Part shown: piece after piece, positions 25,851 through 36,117 of the stretch
Layout of the letters: the number at the start of each line of letters is the position of its first letter
How positions within the stretch are numbered: the stretch's first letter is position 1
Source of the DNA: CAWBBA01 sp963741625
Lineage (GTDB): Bacteria; Desulfobacterota; Desulfomonilia; Desulfomonilales; Desulfomonilaceae
Direction of reading: 5' to 3'
DNA: 64,000 nt
NCBI GenBank assembly: GCA_963741625.1
Contig: CAVUIT010000012.1
Span: 992,001 to 1,056,000 of the forward strand
Made by a program: the position numbers and the translations under genes
The notes under the pieces: generated by a model
Seen by the model: only the letters and a program-made list of their open reading frames with translations
Told to the model about the DNA's origin: nothing
Databases searched by the model: none

Positions 25851-28728
25851 GTGATTTTGAGGCAAACGAACAAGAAAAGAGAAGGTGCGCTGATAGGGCT
25901 CCTCGCCTGGTTGGGAGCAGGGCTGCCGGTCCTGTTGCTATGTGCAGGCGTTTCGGGGATGTTGGGAGCAGGATTGGGGATTTACGCCGCCTTCTCCTCG
26001 GATTTACCTAAAATCCCGGATCTCAAATCCTATCGCCCGAAGACCGTTTCGACATTTTACGCTGAAGACGGCACGGTTATCGGCCTGTTCTACAAAGAGA
26101 AACGGTTTCCCTGTCTCTTTGGAATCAATACCACCTCACGTTATTAACGCTTTTCTGGCTGCTGAGGACTCCAGGTTCTTTTCACATTCCGGGGTAGATG
26201 GGCTAGGCGTCATCAGGGCCCTGATCAAGAACATAAAAGCAGGAACCTTCGTTCAGGGCGGAAGCACCATAACTCAGCAAGTGACGCGTAATTTCATTTT
26301 GTCCAAACAAAAGACAATCTCTCGGAAGATTCGGGAGGCTCTGCTTGCCTTCAGGCTCGAACAAGCCTTGAGCAAGAAAGAAATTCTTGAGATCTATCTC
26401 AATGAAATTTTCCTGGGCACGCGTTCATACGGACTGGAGGCCGCAGCGCGGACGTACTTTGGTAAGCCCGCGACTGAAATGAGTATCCCAGAGGCTGCTT
26501 TACTGGCCGGGTTGGTTTCAAGTCCTTCGAAGTACGCGCCTGGCCGCAGTCACGAAGCGGCCCTGAAGCGGAGGGAATTCGTCCTGGGCCGTATGCTTCT
26601 CCACGGTTTCATTTCCGAAAATCAATACCGTGAAGCCATGGCGGATATCCCAAGTTTCAGAGAGAATCTGCCCAACCCGTTTGACAAGGTACCGTACTTC
26701 ACGGAGACGGTGAGGCAGTACATCGTGGCCAAGTACGGCGTGGATCGATTGTACAATGATGGCTTGCAGGTCTGGACTACATGCGACCCCGCGCTTCAGA
26801 ATATGGCATCAGAGGCCCTTCTCAAAGGGACTCGATCCTGGGAAAGACGGCAGGGTAGACCCGCGGGGCTTGTCCGAAGGCTGAAACCTGCTGAGGCGAG
26901 GGAGTTTCTAAGCAGCCCGCCGGCCGATTCTTATGCGGTGGGCGACTTGGCACAGGCTGTGGTCGTGACGAATAACGCCCCCAAGAAGCGCAAAGGAAAA
27001 CAGGCCGAAAATCGGGTCCAAGACTGTACCCTGGCTCTTCGCGGGGACCTCCGGTTCCAAATGCAGCTCGAAAGTGATATCCGTTACCGAGCCAACGATC
27101 TGCTCGAATTCAAAATCGCGGAAGTGGACGGAACTCGCCTTAACATCGAACATCAGACCATCCCACAGGTCCAGGGCGCTGTGGTATGCATCGAGAACAA
27201 CACAGGCTATGTTCGGACACTCGTAGGGGGCCTTGGGTTTGATCGGTCCAGCTTCAACAGGGCCCTTCAAGCGATGCGCCAACCCGGTAGCGCCTTTAAA
27301 CCGTTCGTGTACGCGGCCGCGCTCGAATGGGGCCAGTACAGCCCGCGAACGCTGATAGTGGATGAGCCGATCGCCGTCGTAATGGACCCCAGGGAACAAG
27401 AATGGATGCCCAGGAATTCGGACGGACAGTTCCATGGCCCGATAACTTTCAGACAGGCGCTCGCCCATTCCCGGAATATAATTGCAGTAAAATTGCTGAT
27501 GGATGTGGGCATGGAGCCGGTAATCGAGATGGCCCGCAACATGGGGATTCATTCATCTCTGCGAAGGAATCTTTCGATTTCTTTGGGCGCCTCGGAGGTC
27601 ACTCCTCTGGAGCTTACGTCGGCATACACGGTCTTTCCTAATATGGGAGTGCGGGTGAGTCCTGTCCTGGTCAAGAAAGTTGTGGACCGTTTCGGCAATG
27701 TCCTCGAGGACAATACCGTGGAACCGTTGAATGTGCCCGCGCAGATGACTGCAGAGGGCTCCATGAGTTTTCCAGCGATTGAACCGCCGGCGTCGGTGGC
27801 GTCAGGAGTGCCGGTTCAGGGACCGGGGAATGTAGTCCAAGGAGAGGGAGGGCTTATCGAGGAGATGCGCAGCCTTGCCCTCGAGGGTCAAGGCTCGTCG
27901 TCGGGTCCGGGCCTCGAAGAGGCACTGTCAGGGGCTTTTCAGCCGGCGGCCGCTTCACGCGGTCCGAGGATGATGCGCGTCCTCAGCCCTCAGACCGCTT
28001 ACCTGATGGCAAGTATTCTCAGAGACACCTGCGTTTCGGGCACCGCCGCTGCTGCGTCCCGCCTGCGCAGGAAGGACCTGGCCGGTAAAACAGGCACGAC
28101 CGACGATTGCACCGACGCATGGTTCGTGGGATTCAATCCCAAATACACCACAGGTGTTTGGATGGGCCATGATGCCAAGGTCTCATTGGGCCGGCAGGAG
28201 TACGGGGCCACCGCGGCACTGCCTGTCTGGATGGATTTTATGGGTAATGCTCTCAGCGGCGAACCTTCAGTAGGATATCCCCCGCCAAGCGGCATAGCGT
28301 TTTCGGATACACCAGGCTCGCCACGGCCGACTCCCAATTTGAACGCACTTCTTGAGTCTTCACCCGATTTTGCTTTGAGGCCGGAGATTAAGCAGGTATC
28401 ACCGGTGGATACAGCGTTTGTGCCGGCTGCGGCCAGTGCGGATGGCGCGCCGGTGCTGCTCGTGGACACGGACTTCGGGCCGCCGGCTTATCCCGGCACG
28501 ATACGAGTGTTGTCGTCAACTGGGCAATCACTTGGATACGCCTTCTACGGCAGGGACAACAAAGGCAAAATCACGTTGCATAGAGACTCACTCATGAGAG
28601 ACGATCGCAAAGAAGGAGAACCCGGCCAAGAAGCCCCTTCCGATGAGTCTTTCTTTAGGGGGGCCGTGCGGTTCCTGCGGAACTTCCCGTTGTCTATGCC
28701 ATTTTCCCAAGAGGGATGGATTCAATGA
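25851..28728 (+). CDS. mrcA: Class A penicillin-binding protein 1A (one frame break)
   Basis: Bifunctional peptidoglycan glycosyltransferase/transpeptidase. GTG 25851 opens a short cytoplasmic tail and one transmembrane helix (LLAWLGAGLPVLLLCAGV). The glycosyltransferase domain has AAEDSRFFSHSGVD (catalytic Glu) and GGSTITQQVTRNF. An OB-like insertion and the transpeptidase follow: PGSAFKPFVY (Ser-x-x-Lys), AHSRNI (SxN) and GKTGTTDDCTDAWFVG (KTG). The C-terminal extension is Pro/Ser rich. The frame breaks near 26108: one T too many in CGGTTTCCC; removal gives KRFPVSLESIPPHVINAF. The restored length is about 958 residues. It overlaps the HtrA-like gene by ATGA. Confidence 0.93.
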
Positions 28729-29860
28729 CCGGATCAAGAAAATGGGCTGTTATCGTAACCCTATTCGTAATATTCGGCACAGGCCTTGTCGCCGGCCTAT
28801 GGCTTAATCGCAGAGCAGTTCTGACCCCAGTGCCCCCTCCTCCTCATTACGAGGCGCTTGAGACCGGAGAAGCCGTCGTGATGAGGGTTTATCAGGAGAT
28901 AAGCCCCACCGTAGTTAACATCACGGCAACTCACCAGGCCCTAAACTTTTGGATGCAGCTAGTCCCCCAGACCGGACAGGGGACCGGTTTTGTAATTGAT
29001 TCCGAGGGCCATATTCTAACAAACAATCACGTGGTGGCGGACGCGGAGAATCTTGAGGTCACCTTTATGGGCCAAAAAAAATTGCAGGCGAAATTGATCG
29101 GCCGAGACCCGGTGAGCGATCTTGCGGTTATTAAGGTCACTCCTTTTTCCGGTATGAAAGTGGCTCCGCTCGGGGATTCCCAAGGGCTCGTGGTTGGACA
29201 GAGGGTCGTAGCAATCGGCAACCCTTTCGGCTTTCAGCACACGGCAACTGCAGGCTTCATAAGCGCACTGAACCGTGACCTCGCCATAGGCCAACGCACC
29301 ATGATGGGGCTGATTCAGACCGACGCGGCCATTAATCCCGGCAACAGCGGCGGCCCCTTGATAGACTCCCGCGGGGAAGTCATAGGCATTAACGCGGCCA
29401 TTTTCACCCAGTCAGGCGGATTTATGGGGATCGGCCTTGCTTTGCCCATCGATCGTGCCAAAAAAGTAGCGGCACAAATTGTAAGAGTAGGCCGCGCTAT
29501 TTATCCGTGGATAGGAATGAGGTCCTGGATGAACATCGACGCGGAACTTGCCGTTCAGATGGGGCTCTCCCCCGTCAAAGGTGTTCCCATTTTCGAATTT
29601 TACCCAGGGACCCCGGCTACGCAGGCCGGGCTCAGAGGAGGTGATCCCCAACGCCTGGCTTATTATCTCGGCCGTCCGGTACTCTTGGGCGGGGACGTAA
29701 TACTTGGTGTGGATGGAACACTTACTCCAACGTTCGATGACTTGCAAAATGCCAAGTCCGGAAGAATATCGGTGACCACGTGCAACTAAAAGTGCTCCGC
29801 GGCAAAGAAGAGTTTAATGTTGACGTGGTCCTGGCCGAAGATCCACGAATACAGCAGTAG
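28725..29860 (+). CDS. HtrA/DegQ-like periplasmic serine protease (one frame break)
   Basis: Membrane-anchored trypsin-like protease with one PDZ domain, acting in envelope quality control. ATG 28725 overlaps the PBP stop; an in-frame ATG at 28716 is also possible. One N-terminal helix (VIVTLFVIFGTGLVAGLWL) is followed by the catalytic triad: His in TNNHVVAD, Asp in DPVSDLAVIKV, Ser in NPGNSGGPLID. The PDZ domain starts about residue 265. The frame breaks near 29761 where one G is missing; with it the text is KNIGDHVQLKVLRGKEEF and the gene ends at 29860, not at 29789. Coupling to PBP1A suggests joint envelope function. Confidence 0.9.
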
Positions 29861-29933
29861 CGATTCCCGTGAGAATGTGTACTCTCAAGCGTGGTGCGGT
29901 TTCTCAGGGCGTTGGGAACCTTTTCTTTAGTGC

Positions 29934-29962
29934 TTGACGCTGTCCACCCGACATGCTCTAAT
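29934..29962 (+). promoter_or_regulatory. Sigma70-like promoter
   Basis: TTGACG (29934-29939), 17-base spacer, TCTAAT (29957-29962). Five of six bases match consensus in each box with optimal spacing. It points into a 450-base region without a clear gene. Confidence 0.5.
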
Positions 29963-29968
29963 GATTCT

Positions 29969-30180
29969 ACTAAAGATGTATTTGCAGACAACAAATTGAA
30001 AACGTTAATACCTCCCGGTTACAAACCCTTGGAGCAGCAGCCAAAGAGACGCAGAGCGATCCACATTATCCTCTGCACTAGAGGCAGCAAAACCAAATAA
30101 GTTTCACTATCCCAATTGCGCTGAAACTTTGTTAAAGCGCCAAAACAAAGCCTTTATCGGAAGTTTCCGTTTTTAATTTA
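29969..30180 (+). ncRNA. Candidate small RNA downstream of the 29934 promoter
   Basis: The region from the expected transcription start contains a stem AAGTTTCA...TGAAACTT (about 30098-30134) and ends in a small hairpin followed by T residues (CGGAAGTTTCCGTTTTT near 30160-30176). A 69-codon frame (29891-30100) starts before the promoter and has no ribosome-binding site, so it is unlikely to be a gene. The rest of 29861-30419 shows nothing else I recognise. Speculative. Confidence 0.3.
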
Positions 30181-30419
30181 ATCTTTGTTACCCGGGAAAA
30201 AGCTAAAGCGCCTTTTCTTTGAGAAACCTGTAAAACCTGCTCCACCGTTGCTGACGACGTGGCCGACCGCTTAATGAGAGGCGGATAGAGAGGAAATCCA
30301 TTTTCAAAAGGTCATAGTCCGCGACACCATTAGTCGGCGATCCAAGATGCCGCGATTCTGGAGAATATGGTGGTACCTGACATTCTCCTGAAGGAAAAGC
30401 TCAACAGTACTTCCGCAAG

Positions 30420-30958
30420 ATGCGGCCCTGGGTTCATGCCGGCACTCCTTTGCTCTCCGTGTTGGTGCCCCCCCACCGCGCTGTGTTCCGGGCCGACATC
30501 CTCGGACTTCAACTGGGGATGAAGCAGTCGGAGATTCGTGAACTATTCAGCAAGAGCAGCATTCCGCTTTCAGAAGTCGACTCTCAGCACCTCTCGGCGC
30601 CCCGCCCGTTGGTCCCTCTGGAGGGGTACGAGAGGTGCGGCTGACCTTTGACAGAGACGAGCTGCGTAAGATTACGGTCTTCTTCGAAATACCACCACAG
30701 CAGCCCACCGCCGCAAATCTGATCCAGATCTACGAGCGAGAAAAGGAACGCCTGAAACAACTCTTGGGGCCGCCCGCCAAAGACACGGTAGACATGCAAG
30801 CTCCCACTCCGGAGGAGCGCCACCAGTGGCTGACCCGCGGCCGTGGCTACTATCTGGCATCGTGGGTAGTGGAGAATCAGATGAAGGTTACGTTGTGGCT
30901 TTACGGGGAGGATTACGGGATTGTCCTGATGGAGATCTACGAAAGTCTGGAAAAATAA
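30420..30958 (+). CDS. Hypothetical protein with SmpA-like start (frame break)
   Basis: The restored protein contains ADILGLQLGMKQSEIRELF, resembling the opening of SmpA/OmlA-type repeats, then a region VRLTFDRDELRKITVFFEIP, a charged helix (IQIYEREKERLKQLLG) and a closing beta-rich part (YYLASWVVENQMKVTLWLYG). The frame breaks near 30627, where one G appears to be missing (LEGVREVRLTF after correction). ATG 30420 lacks a good ribosome-binding site. Coding may begin further upstream at ATG 30347 (MPRFWRIWWYLTF, a hydrophobic start) if another base is removed near 30385. Function unknown. Confidence 0.5.
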
Positions 30959-30973
30959 TGGAGGCAGTTTAGG

Positions 30974-30997
30974 GGCTCTACATGGTCATGTAGAGCC
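30974..30997. terminator. Hairpin upstream of the cytochrome operon
   Basis: GGCTCTACATGG and its complement TCATGTAGAGCC form a nearly perfect stem just after the preceding stop (30956-30958). It probably ends transcription of the 30420 gene, or forms a leader structure before the cytochrome gene. Confidence 0.45.
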
Positions 30998-31045
30998 GTA
31001 AGGTTATGTTTTCACGTGGAACTTTTCAACAGGAGGATCGTGACG

Positions 31046-32311
31046 ATGAAACGAAGATGGATGCTGTTGATAGCCGGTCTGGTCGTGTGCGCTTTGGCCG
31101 GCATCGGTCTTGTGGCCTGCGACAAGGGAAAGTCGCTTTCGGAGATGGGCCCGGCGAAGTACGTCGGCTCGGAAAAGTGCACGGAATGTCACAGTCGTAT
31201 CGCAGTGACGTTCCGGAATACTCTTCACAATAAGGTGATGCAAGACGCCAAAAAGAACCCAAATGCAATTCAGGGGGATTTCATCGACCCGAACCAGTTG
31301 GTGGATTTTAAGCCGGCGGACGTGGTTCTCACCCACGGCGTCCAGTGGAAACAGCGTTACATCGACAGCAACTGGAGGACCCGCGTGGCCCAGTGGAACT
31401 TCGAGGCCGAAAACTGGTCCCCTTACAACCCGGATGGTTGGAAAGAGGCGGATTGGCGTGCGAAATGCGGACAGTGCCACGTAGTGGGCTTCGATAAGGA
31501 GAAGCTCACGTGGGCCGAGTTGAGTGTCAAGTGTGAGGCGTGCCACGGACCGGCAAGTAATCACGTGGACGCAAAAGTCGAGGACAAATTCAAGACCATA
31601 GTCAATCCGGCTACGTTGCCGTTCAAGGCTGCCTCTGATGTATGCGGCCAGTGTCACACTCGAGGGAAGAGCCCTGACAAGAAATGGGACTTTCCAGTAG
31701 GTTTCAAGGTAGGGGATTATCTGGGACCCCAGCATTTCAAAACTGTTGCGAAAACGGACATGTCTGCCTGGTGGCCGAGTGGAAGCGTCAAGATGCATAG
31801 GCAGCAGTATCCGGAATGGAGAGAAAGCCAGCATTTCAAAGCCGGGGTCGGCTGCAGCACATGCCATAGCGTCCACGAAGCCAGAAGCAAATTCGCCACA
31901 TCCATGAACCCCAACAACCTTTGCCTCAGTTGCCATGGTAACATCGGTCCTGACGCAACAACGGGCCATGCTCCCATTGCGCGTGCCCCGCAGCATGCCG
32001 ATTGTGTGGGCTGCCACATGCCCCCCACCGGTAACAGCTCAACTCGGGGAGACGAGAGAAGCCATCGCTTCCGGACCATTCCGCCCAAGGTGACAATGGA
32101 ATTGGGAGGCGGTGATCCGGCCAAACAGCCGAACTCTTGCAACCATTGCCATTCCCACAAGCAACAGAAGCCGGAGGATTTGCAAAAGGCCCTGGACGAC
32201 GGCAAGAAACTGCTGGACAGAGCAGGCGCCGTAGACATGCTGCAAAAAGCTCTGGATGACGGCAAGAAGCTGATGGACAAAATATCTGCTCCGAACCCGC
32301 CATCCCGATGA
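31046..32311 (+). CDS. Octaheme c-type cytochrome lipoprotein (cytochrome c554-like)
   Basis: ATG 31046 has AGGAGG 9 bases upstream. The signal peptide ends in a lipobox (GIGLVAC-DKG), so the mature protein is lipid-anchored. Eight CXXCH heme-binding motifs: CTECH, CGQCH, CEACH, CGQCH, CSTCH, CLSCH, CVGCH and CNHCH. The opening KYVGSEKCTECHSRI and the conserved GVQWKQRY block resemble the cytochrome c554/c-prime family. The C-terminus carries a duplicated helix (LQKALDDGKKLLDRAG and LQKALDDGKKLMDKIS). It is followed 12 bases later by a NapC/NrfH-like gene, so electrons probably flow from menaquinol through that protein to this one. The electron acceptor is unknown; no CXXCK heme is present here. 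Confidence 0.9.
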   Translation: MKRRWMLLIAGLVVCALAGIGLVACDKGKSLSEMGPAKYVGSEKCTECHSRIAVTFRNTLHNKVMQDAKKNPNAIQGDFIDPNQLVDFKPADVVLTHGVQWKQRYIDSNWRTRVAQWNFEAENWSPYNPDGWKEADWRAKCGQCHVVGFDKEKLTWAELSVKCEACHGPASNHVDAKVEDKFKTIVNPATLPFKAASDVCGQCHTRGKSPDKKWDFPVGFKVGDYLGPQHFKTVAKTDMSAWWPSGSVKMHRQQYPEWRESQHFKAGVGCSTCHSVHEARSKFATSMNPNNLCLSCHGNIGPDATTGHAPIARAPQHADCVGCHMPPTGNSSTRGDERSHRFRTIPPKVTMELGGGDPAKQPNSCNHCHSHKQQKPEDLQKALDDGKKLLDRAGAVDMLQKALDDGKKLMDKISAPNPPSR

Positions 32312-32323
32312 AAGAGGCTCTGA

Positions 32324-32931
32324 AATGGCAGTAGCAAGAAACCTTCAGTCTGATCGTTATTGTCGGGGTTCTGATCTTTGTCGGTGCGATCACCCTTGGC
32401 GGGATGGCGGTGTACTCAAAGCAATCAAGCTTTTGCGCCAGTTGTAAAATCATGCAGACTCGTTACGTGGGCTGGGAGCGATCCACTCATGCGAGGTCAA
32501 TCCACGCCAAAGCCGACTGCATAAATTGCCATTCCGAACCGGGAATAATCGGCGAGTTCAAGGCCCATCTCAACGGCGCCCGCTACGTGGTAGCCCGTCT
32601 GACGCGAGGGGAAGGGGGAGCGATCCTCAGAGGAAAAGTCTACACGAGGTCCTGTGCGGAATGCCACAAAATCACCGACATACGGTCAAAGAACCCGGGC
32701 CATGAAGTCAATCATGCGGCCCATTTGGCCCACAATCTACAGTGCTTCCAATGTCACCAAGACATTGCTCATGGCACCCTGCTGGGAGACCCCAGAGTGA
32801 ATCCAATGGAGACGTGTGCCTCGTGCCATCGTCAGCAGCAGTACCAAATGTCCAGGTGTACCGTTTGCCACCCGAAGAATATGATCAACAACTTGTTCCT
32901 GGCTGCAAGGCCCATAAGAGCCCCAATGTAG
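32324..32931 (+). CDS. NapC/NrfH-like membrane-anchored multiheme cytochrome with a CXXCK site (one frame break)
   Basis: Quinol-oxidising cytochrome partner of the octaheme lipoprotein. ATG 32324 reads MAVARN and, after removal of one C near 32342, continues FSLIVIVGVLIFVGAITLGG as the N-terminal membrane anchor. Heme sites follow: CASCK, CINCH, CAECH, CFQCH, CASCH and CTVCH. The first, normally CXXCH in NapC/NrfH proteins, has Lys in place of the His ligand. GWERSTHARSIHAKADCINC matches the NapC/NirT core. Six heme sites and about 200 residues make it longer than four-heme NrfH. It ends just before a strong terminator. Confidence 0.85.
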
Positions 32932-32954
32932 GCGGGCAGACCACGCAAAGGTCA

Positions 32955-32984
32955 AGAGAGGACGTTCATGGGAACGTCCTCTCT
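32955..32984 (+). terminator. Rho-independent-type terminator of the cytochrome operon
   Basis: AGAGAGGACGTTC and its exact complement around a 4-base loop, 24 bases after the NapC-like stop, followed by TAATTTC. Confidence 0.75.
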
Positions 32985-33103
32985 AATTTCCCGGGCACTG
33001 CTTGTACAGCACTTCTTTTTGCCTTGACGACCGCGGCCTCTTGATCTTACGGTGAGTAGGGACCGCTGTTTATCGTTTGGAACGCATTACGAAGGGGAGA
33101 AAA

Positions 33104-33314
33104 ATGGCAGATCCGGATTGGGATTCCTCAGAGGATATGGACGCAAAGGACCAGGAGCGGACAATTGAGAAATTAGAGGCTGAGAAACAGACGCCTCGTG
33201 AGGGAAAACCAGGAACTCTTATCAGAGCAAAATCGGCTGATGGACGAAAGACTGAAATTAGAGGCTGAACTGAGACGGCTCAAAACCATCATTCTAGCGA
33301 TGGAGAGCAAATGA
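33104..33314 (+). CDS. Small coiled-coil protein (one frame break)
   Basis: ATG 33104 follows GGGGAG. The first frame gives MADPDWDSSEDMDAKDQERT and IEKLEAEKQ. Removing one G near 33207 leads into ENQELLSEQNRLMDERL and KLEAELRRLKTIILAMESK, a long heptad-patterned helix, with the stop at 33312. The restored product is about 69 residues: an acidic tail followed by a continuous coiled coil. It loosely recalls the N-terminal coils of proteasome-type ATPases, but nothing else of these is present. Function unknown. Confidence 0.5.
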
Positions 33315-33443
33315 TGGAGGCTCATGTCTGCAATCCGCCCATCAGAACCTGCCGCGGGTAGAAAAAAAAGGCGGCCGGGCTGCCGAAAACGCCTCTGCGC
33401 CTTAGGAAACTCCGGCCAACATCATTTCAGAATTACCCGGTTA

Positions 33444-33863
33444 TCAATTCTGATGCATTATGGAAAAATTTGATTCAGGTTGAGTCGGGACCATCCGCCG
33501 ATCAAAACTCATGAACCCCGAATTACCGGTTGACATGCCCAGTTTATTTGCTTCAAGGTTTCCTGGAAGAAATGATGCGGATCTAGAGGAGTCCGGAGGC
33601 TTGATCCGGTCACTGGTTGACCCGGATGGAGGCGGTATCGGCACCGGAACCATAGGATATGACAACGGGTAAAGCGGCGTCGACGGAAACTGAGATGGCC
33701 AAGGCTCATGGCCGCCCCAGGCGACAATCGGAATGCCCGATGGAACTGTGTAATGCAGTGCCCCATTCGGCATAATTGCACCTTCCGGGGCTGTTGCTAG
33801 CTGCGCATGGGCCGAAGAAGCGGCCATGGTTGCCAGTATCATGGCGATGAACAGCTTTCTCAT
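33444..33863 (-). CDS. Exported proline-rich hypothetical protein
   Basis: 139 residues with a clear signal peptide (MRKLFIAMILATMAASSAHA, cleavage after AHA). The mature part is rich in Pro, Ser and Gly (YPLSYPMVPVPIPPPSGSTS) with no Cys, and looks disordered. ATG 33863 has AAGGA 8 bases upstream. No family recognised; a periplasmic or surface protein is inferred from the signal alone. Confidence 0.6.
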   Translation of the reverse strand: MRKLFIAMILATMAASSAHAQLATAPEGAIMPNGALHYTVPSGIPIVAWGGHEPWPSQFPSTPLYPLSYPMVPVPIPPPSGSTSDRIKPPDSSRSASFLPGNLEANKLGMSTGNSGFMSFDRRMVPTQPESNFSIMHQN

Positions 33864-34244
33864 GTCTCATTCCTTTGTCTTTCGCCTCAGGGCAGGCCTC
33901 GATCTTTTAAAGCTATGTCAGTGACTTTTTCCTCTTTCGATGCCACGGGTCTCAGCATATTAGCACCGCTAAGGACAAGTTTTCAATTCCTTTATTCGTG
34001 CTCGTTCGTCCGACCCTCGTCTGGACTCCAATATTATTCTTCTGGAAGCCCCCTGTCGGAATCCGGTCGCCAGGTTGAAGTTCAGAGGTTCGGCACTTCG
34101 GATAAGCTGATTGCCGGATAAGTCCGTTTTTGTTAAAAGTGTGGCTGGCTTAGTGACTTCCGAGCCAGATCCGTGCTGTATCGAGTCCGATCAGTTATTG
34201 AAGGAGGCGACTGCTGCGAAGTCGGCCGTCTGGAAGGGAAAACC
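33864..34244. other. Intergenic region without a recognised gene
   Basis: About 380 bases between divergent genes. It presumably holds promoters for both, but I see no convincing box pair, and the 104-codon frame inside has no domain signature. Confidence 0.4.
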
Positions 34245-35914
34245 GTGAACACTGTTCTACTAGGGCACCGCAGGCCATCGGGAGGACAATCCTACCTGAT
34301 TGCCATAGCATTTTTTTCCGGAATGGCGGTCATGGGCGTCGAAATGTGCTCGAGTCGTCTCATGGCGCCTTTCTTTGGAACATCGATCACTATTTGGACG
34401 ACCATTATAGGGTCGACGATGATCGCCCTTACCGCGGGGTACTATCTCGGTGGTATTATTGCTGAAAGGGCACCCCGGGCCTCTCTTCTGGGCACGCTGC
34501 TTTTTTTTGCCTCTGTGTTTGTGATTTTCTTACCCTATATAACTCAGCCAGTGATGGAGATCACCCTCAGCAGATTCGCGGAGCAAGCTGCCGCGTCATC
34601 AGGTGATCCCGGAGCCGGAAGTTACAAAATCATCATTGCTTTAGCCATTTGCGCGGTCTTGATTTCTGTTCCTGTCGTCATTCTAGCAATGACCAGCCCA
34701 TTCCTCATTCGGCTCGATTCGCTGACTTCCACAGCGGTGGGGCGCATTGCAGGGAAGGTTTTTGCTTTTTCCACTCTCGGGTCCATTCTCGGGACGTTTC
34801 TTCCAGCCCTGGTCCTTATTCCTCTCGTGGGGACCCGGATTTCGTTTCTAGTGTTTGGCGGACTCCTTCTCTGCGTCACCCTCTGGTCCATAAAGCAAGC
34901 GAGGTCTTTTTGGGGCATGGCCTTCCTGGTTCTGTTGTTTGCACTAATGTTGGGGATTCAAGGGGCCGGGATAAAGCACGGGCCGTACCTTGTTGAGTCG
35001 AAGGAAACCAATTATCAACTTGTACGGATATATCGTGCGCCAATGGAAAACAAGACCGGTGGGAACCGGCCTTACGCCACGTTGTTGCTCACCGAAGCGG
35101 GGTTTGGAATGCAGTCCATGTGGGTTGAGGGTCAATCCTACACGGAATCATGGCAAGACCTCTTTGCAATCGTCCCCCGCATATACGAGGTGCTCAACGA
35201 GCGATCCCCGAGGCGATTGCTGGTTCTGGACTTGGGGGAGCGTGCGCTCCGTACTTGATATCCCGGTCTTATCCAGATGTTGTTATCGACGGTGTTGAAA
35301 TCGACAGCGGCCTGATCTCTGCCGCAAAACCTCATTTCCCGTTTTCTCTTGTAAAGCACCTCAATATCCACATAAGCGACGGCAGATTCTTTCTGAAAAC
35401 CACTCGGACACAATACGACGTGATAATTGTGGACATGTTCCGCCCGCCGCACATTCCGTATCATGTGGCTACAGCCGAATTCTTCGCCCAGGTCAAACAG
35501 AGATTGACTTCAAACGGAATTCTGGCCATGAACGTGGGCTCTCGCGGCGAAAAGCATGTTTTCGACGGAATAGGAAATACGGTTGCAGCGGTTTTTCCGC
35601 ATGTATATTTCGCTCAGTATTTCTCACCCCACGAGAGTAGCCTCTTCACGAACCGATTGATTGTAGCTTCAGCTCAAAATCTGCGGTTGGAGAAATCGGA
35701 GGTAGAGGAAAGGGTCTTTTCCGTACCCGATGGAGCATGGCGAAAAGTCTTGGACACAATGAGGGATAGACGAGGCTTCGACGCGGGCCAAGAATCATAC
35801 TTCAGGAAGATTCCGTTCGACCCGGGCAAAACTTGGTTCCGGGATGACTCTTCCTCACTCGAAATCACGGCTGAAAGGGAATTTCTGGGACTGATTTTGG
35901 GTGGGAACATGTAA
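34245..35914 (+). CDS. Membrane-fused spermidine-synthase-like protein (one frame break)
   Basis: About 557 residues restored. GTG 34245 follows GAAGGG; an open frame extends back to 34173. The N-terminal half has about seven transmembrane helices (starting YLIAIAFFSGMAVMGVEM, then GYYLGGIIAERAPR) of the fused-MFS type. The C-terminal half is a Rossmann spermidine-synthase/methyltransferase-like domain: VLDLGGACAPYL, GVEIDSGLI (acidic end of strand two), ISDGRFFL and YDVIIVDMF. The frame breaks near 35240, where one G of a G run is missing. The usual aminopropyltransferase residues are not all evident, so true polyamine synthesis is doubtful. Confidence 0.83.
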
Positions 35915-35966
35915 TGCCTGCGCTTAGAGCGATTCTCAAGAGTAATGGCGGTAAAAGAAAATGATT

Positions 35967-36029
35967 TGGTGGCGACGGGCATCTTGCCCGTCATTTCCGA
36001 TAGACAGGCTGGAAGCCTGTCCCACCAGT
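35967..36029. repeat. Palindromic intergenic repeat
   Basis: TGGTGGCGACGGGCATCTTG... contains the palindromes GACGGGCATCTTGCCCGTC and GACAGGCTGGAAGCCTGTC and ends CCCACC. This is a REP-like unit. A related unit with GCGGGCCATGCCCGC lies at 36993-37056. Confidence 0.6.
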
Positions 36030-36117
36030 CTACATCAGGCGCCGAGACGCATTGCGTATGACAACAAATCTTTTGAGAATTACCTTAAACTCATTATCCT
36101 GGAAAGGGGAGATTTCC

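Noticed and set aside
31004..32017. 337-codon minus-strand frame opposite the octaheme cytochrome
   Set aside because: It mirrors a strongly supported gene with eight heme motifs; the antisense product has no start site or domain.
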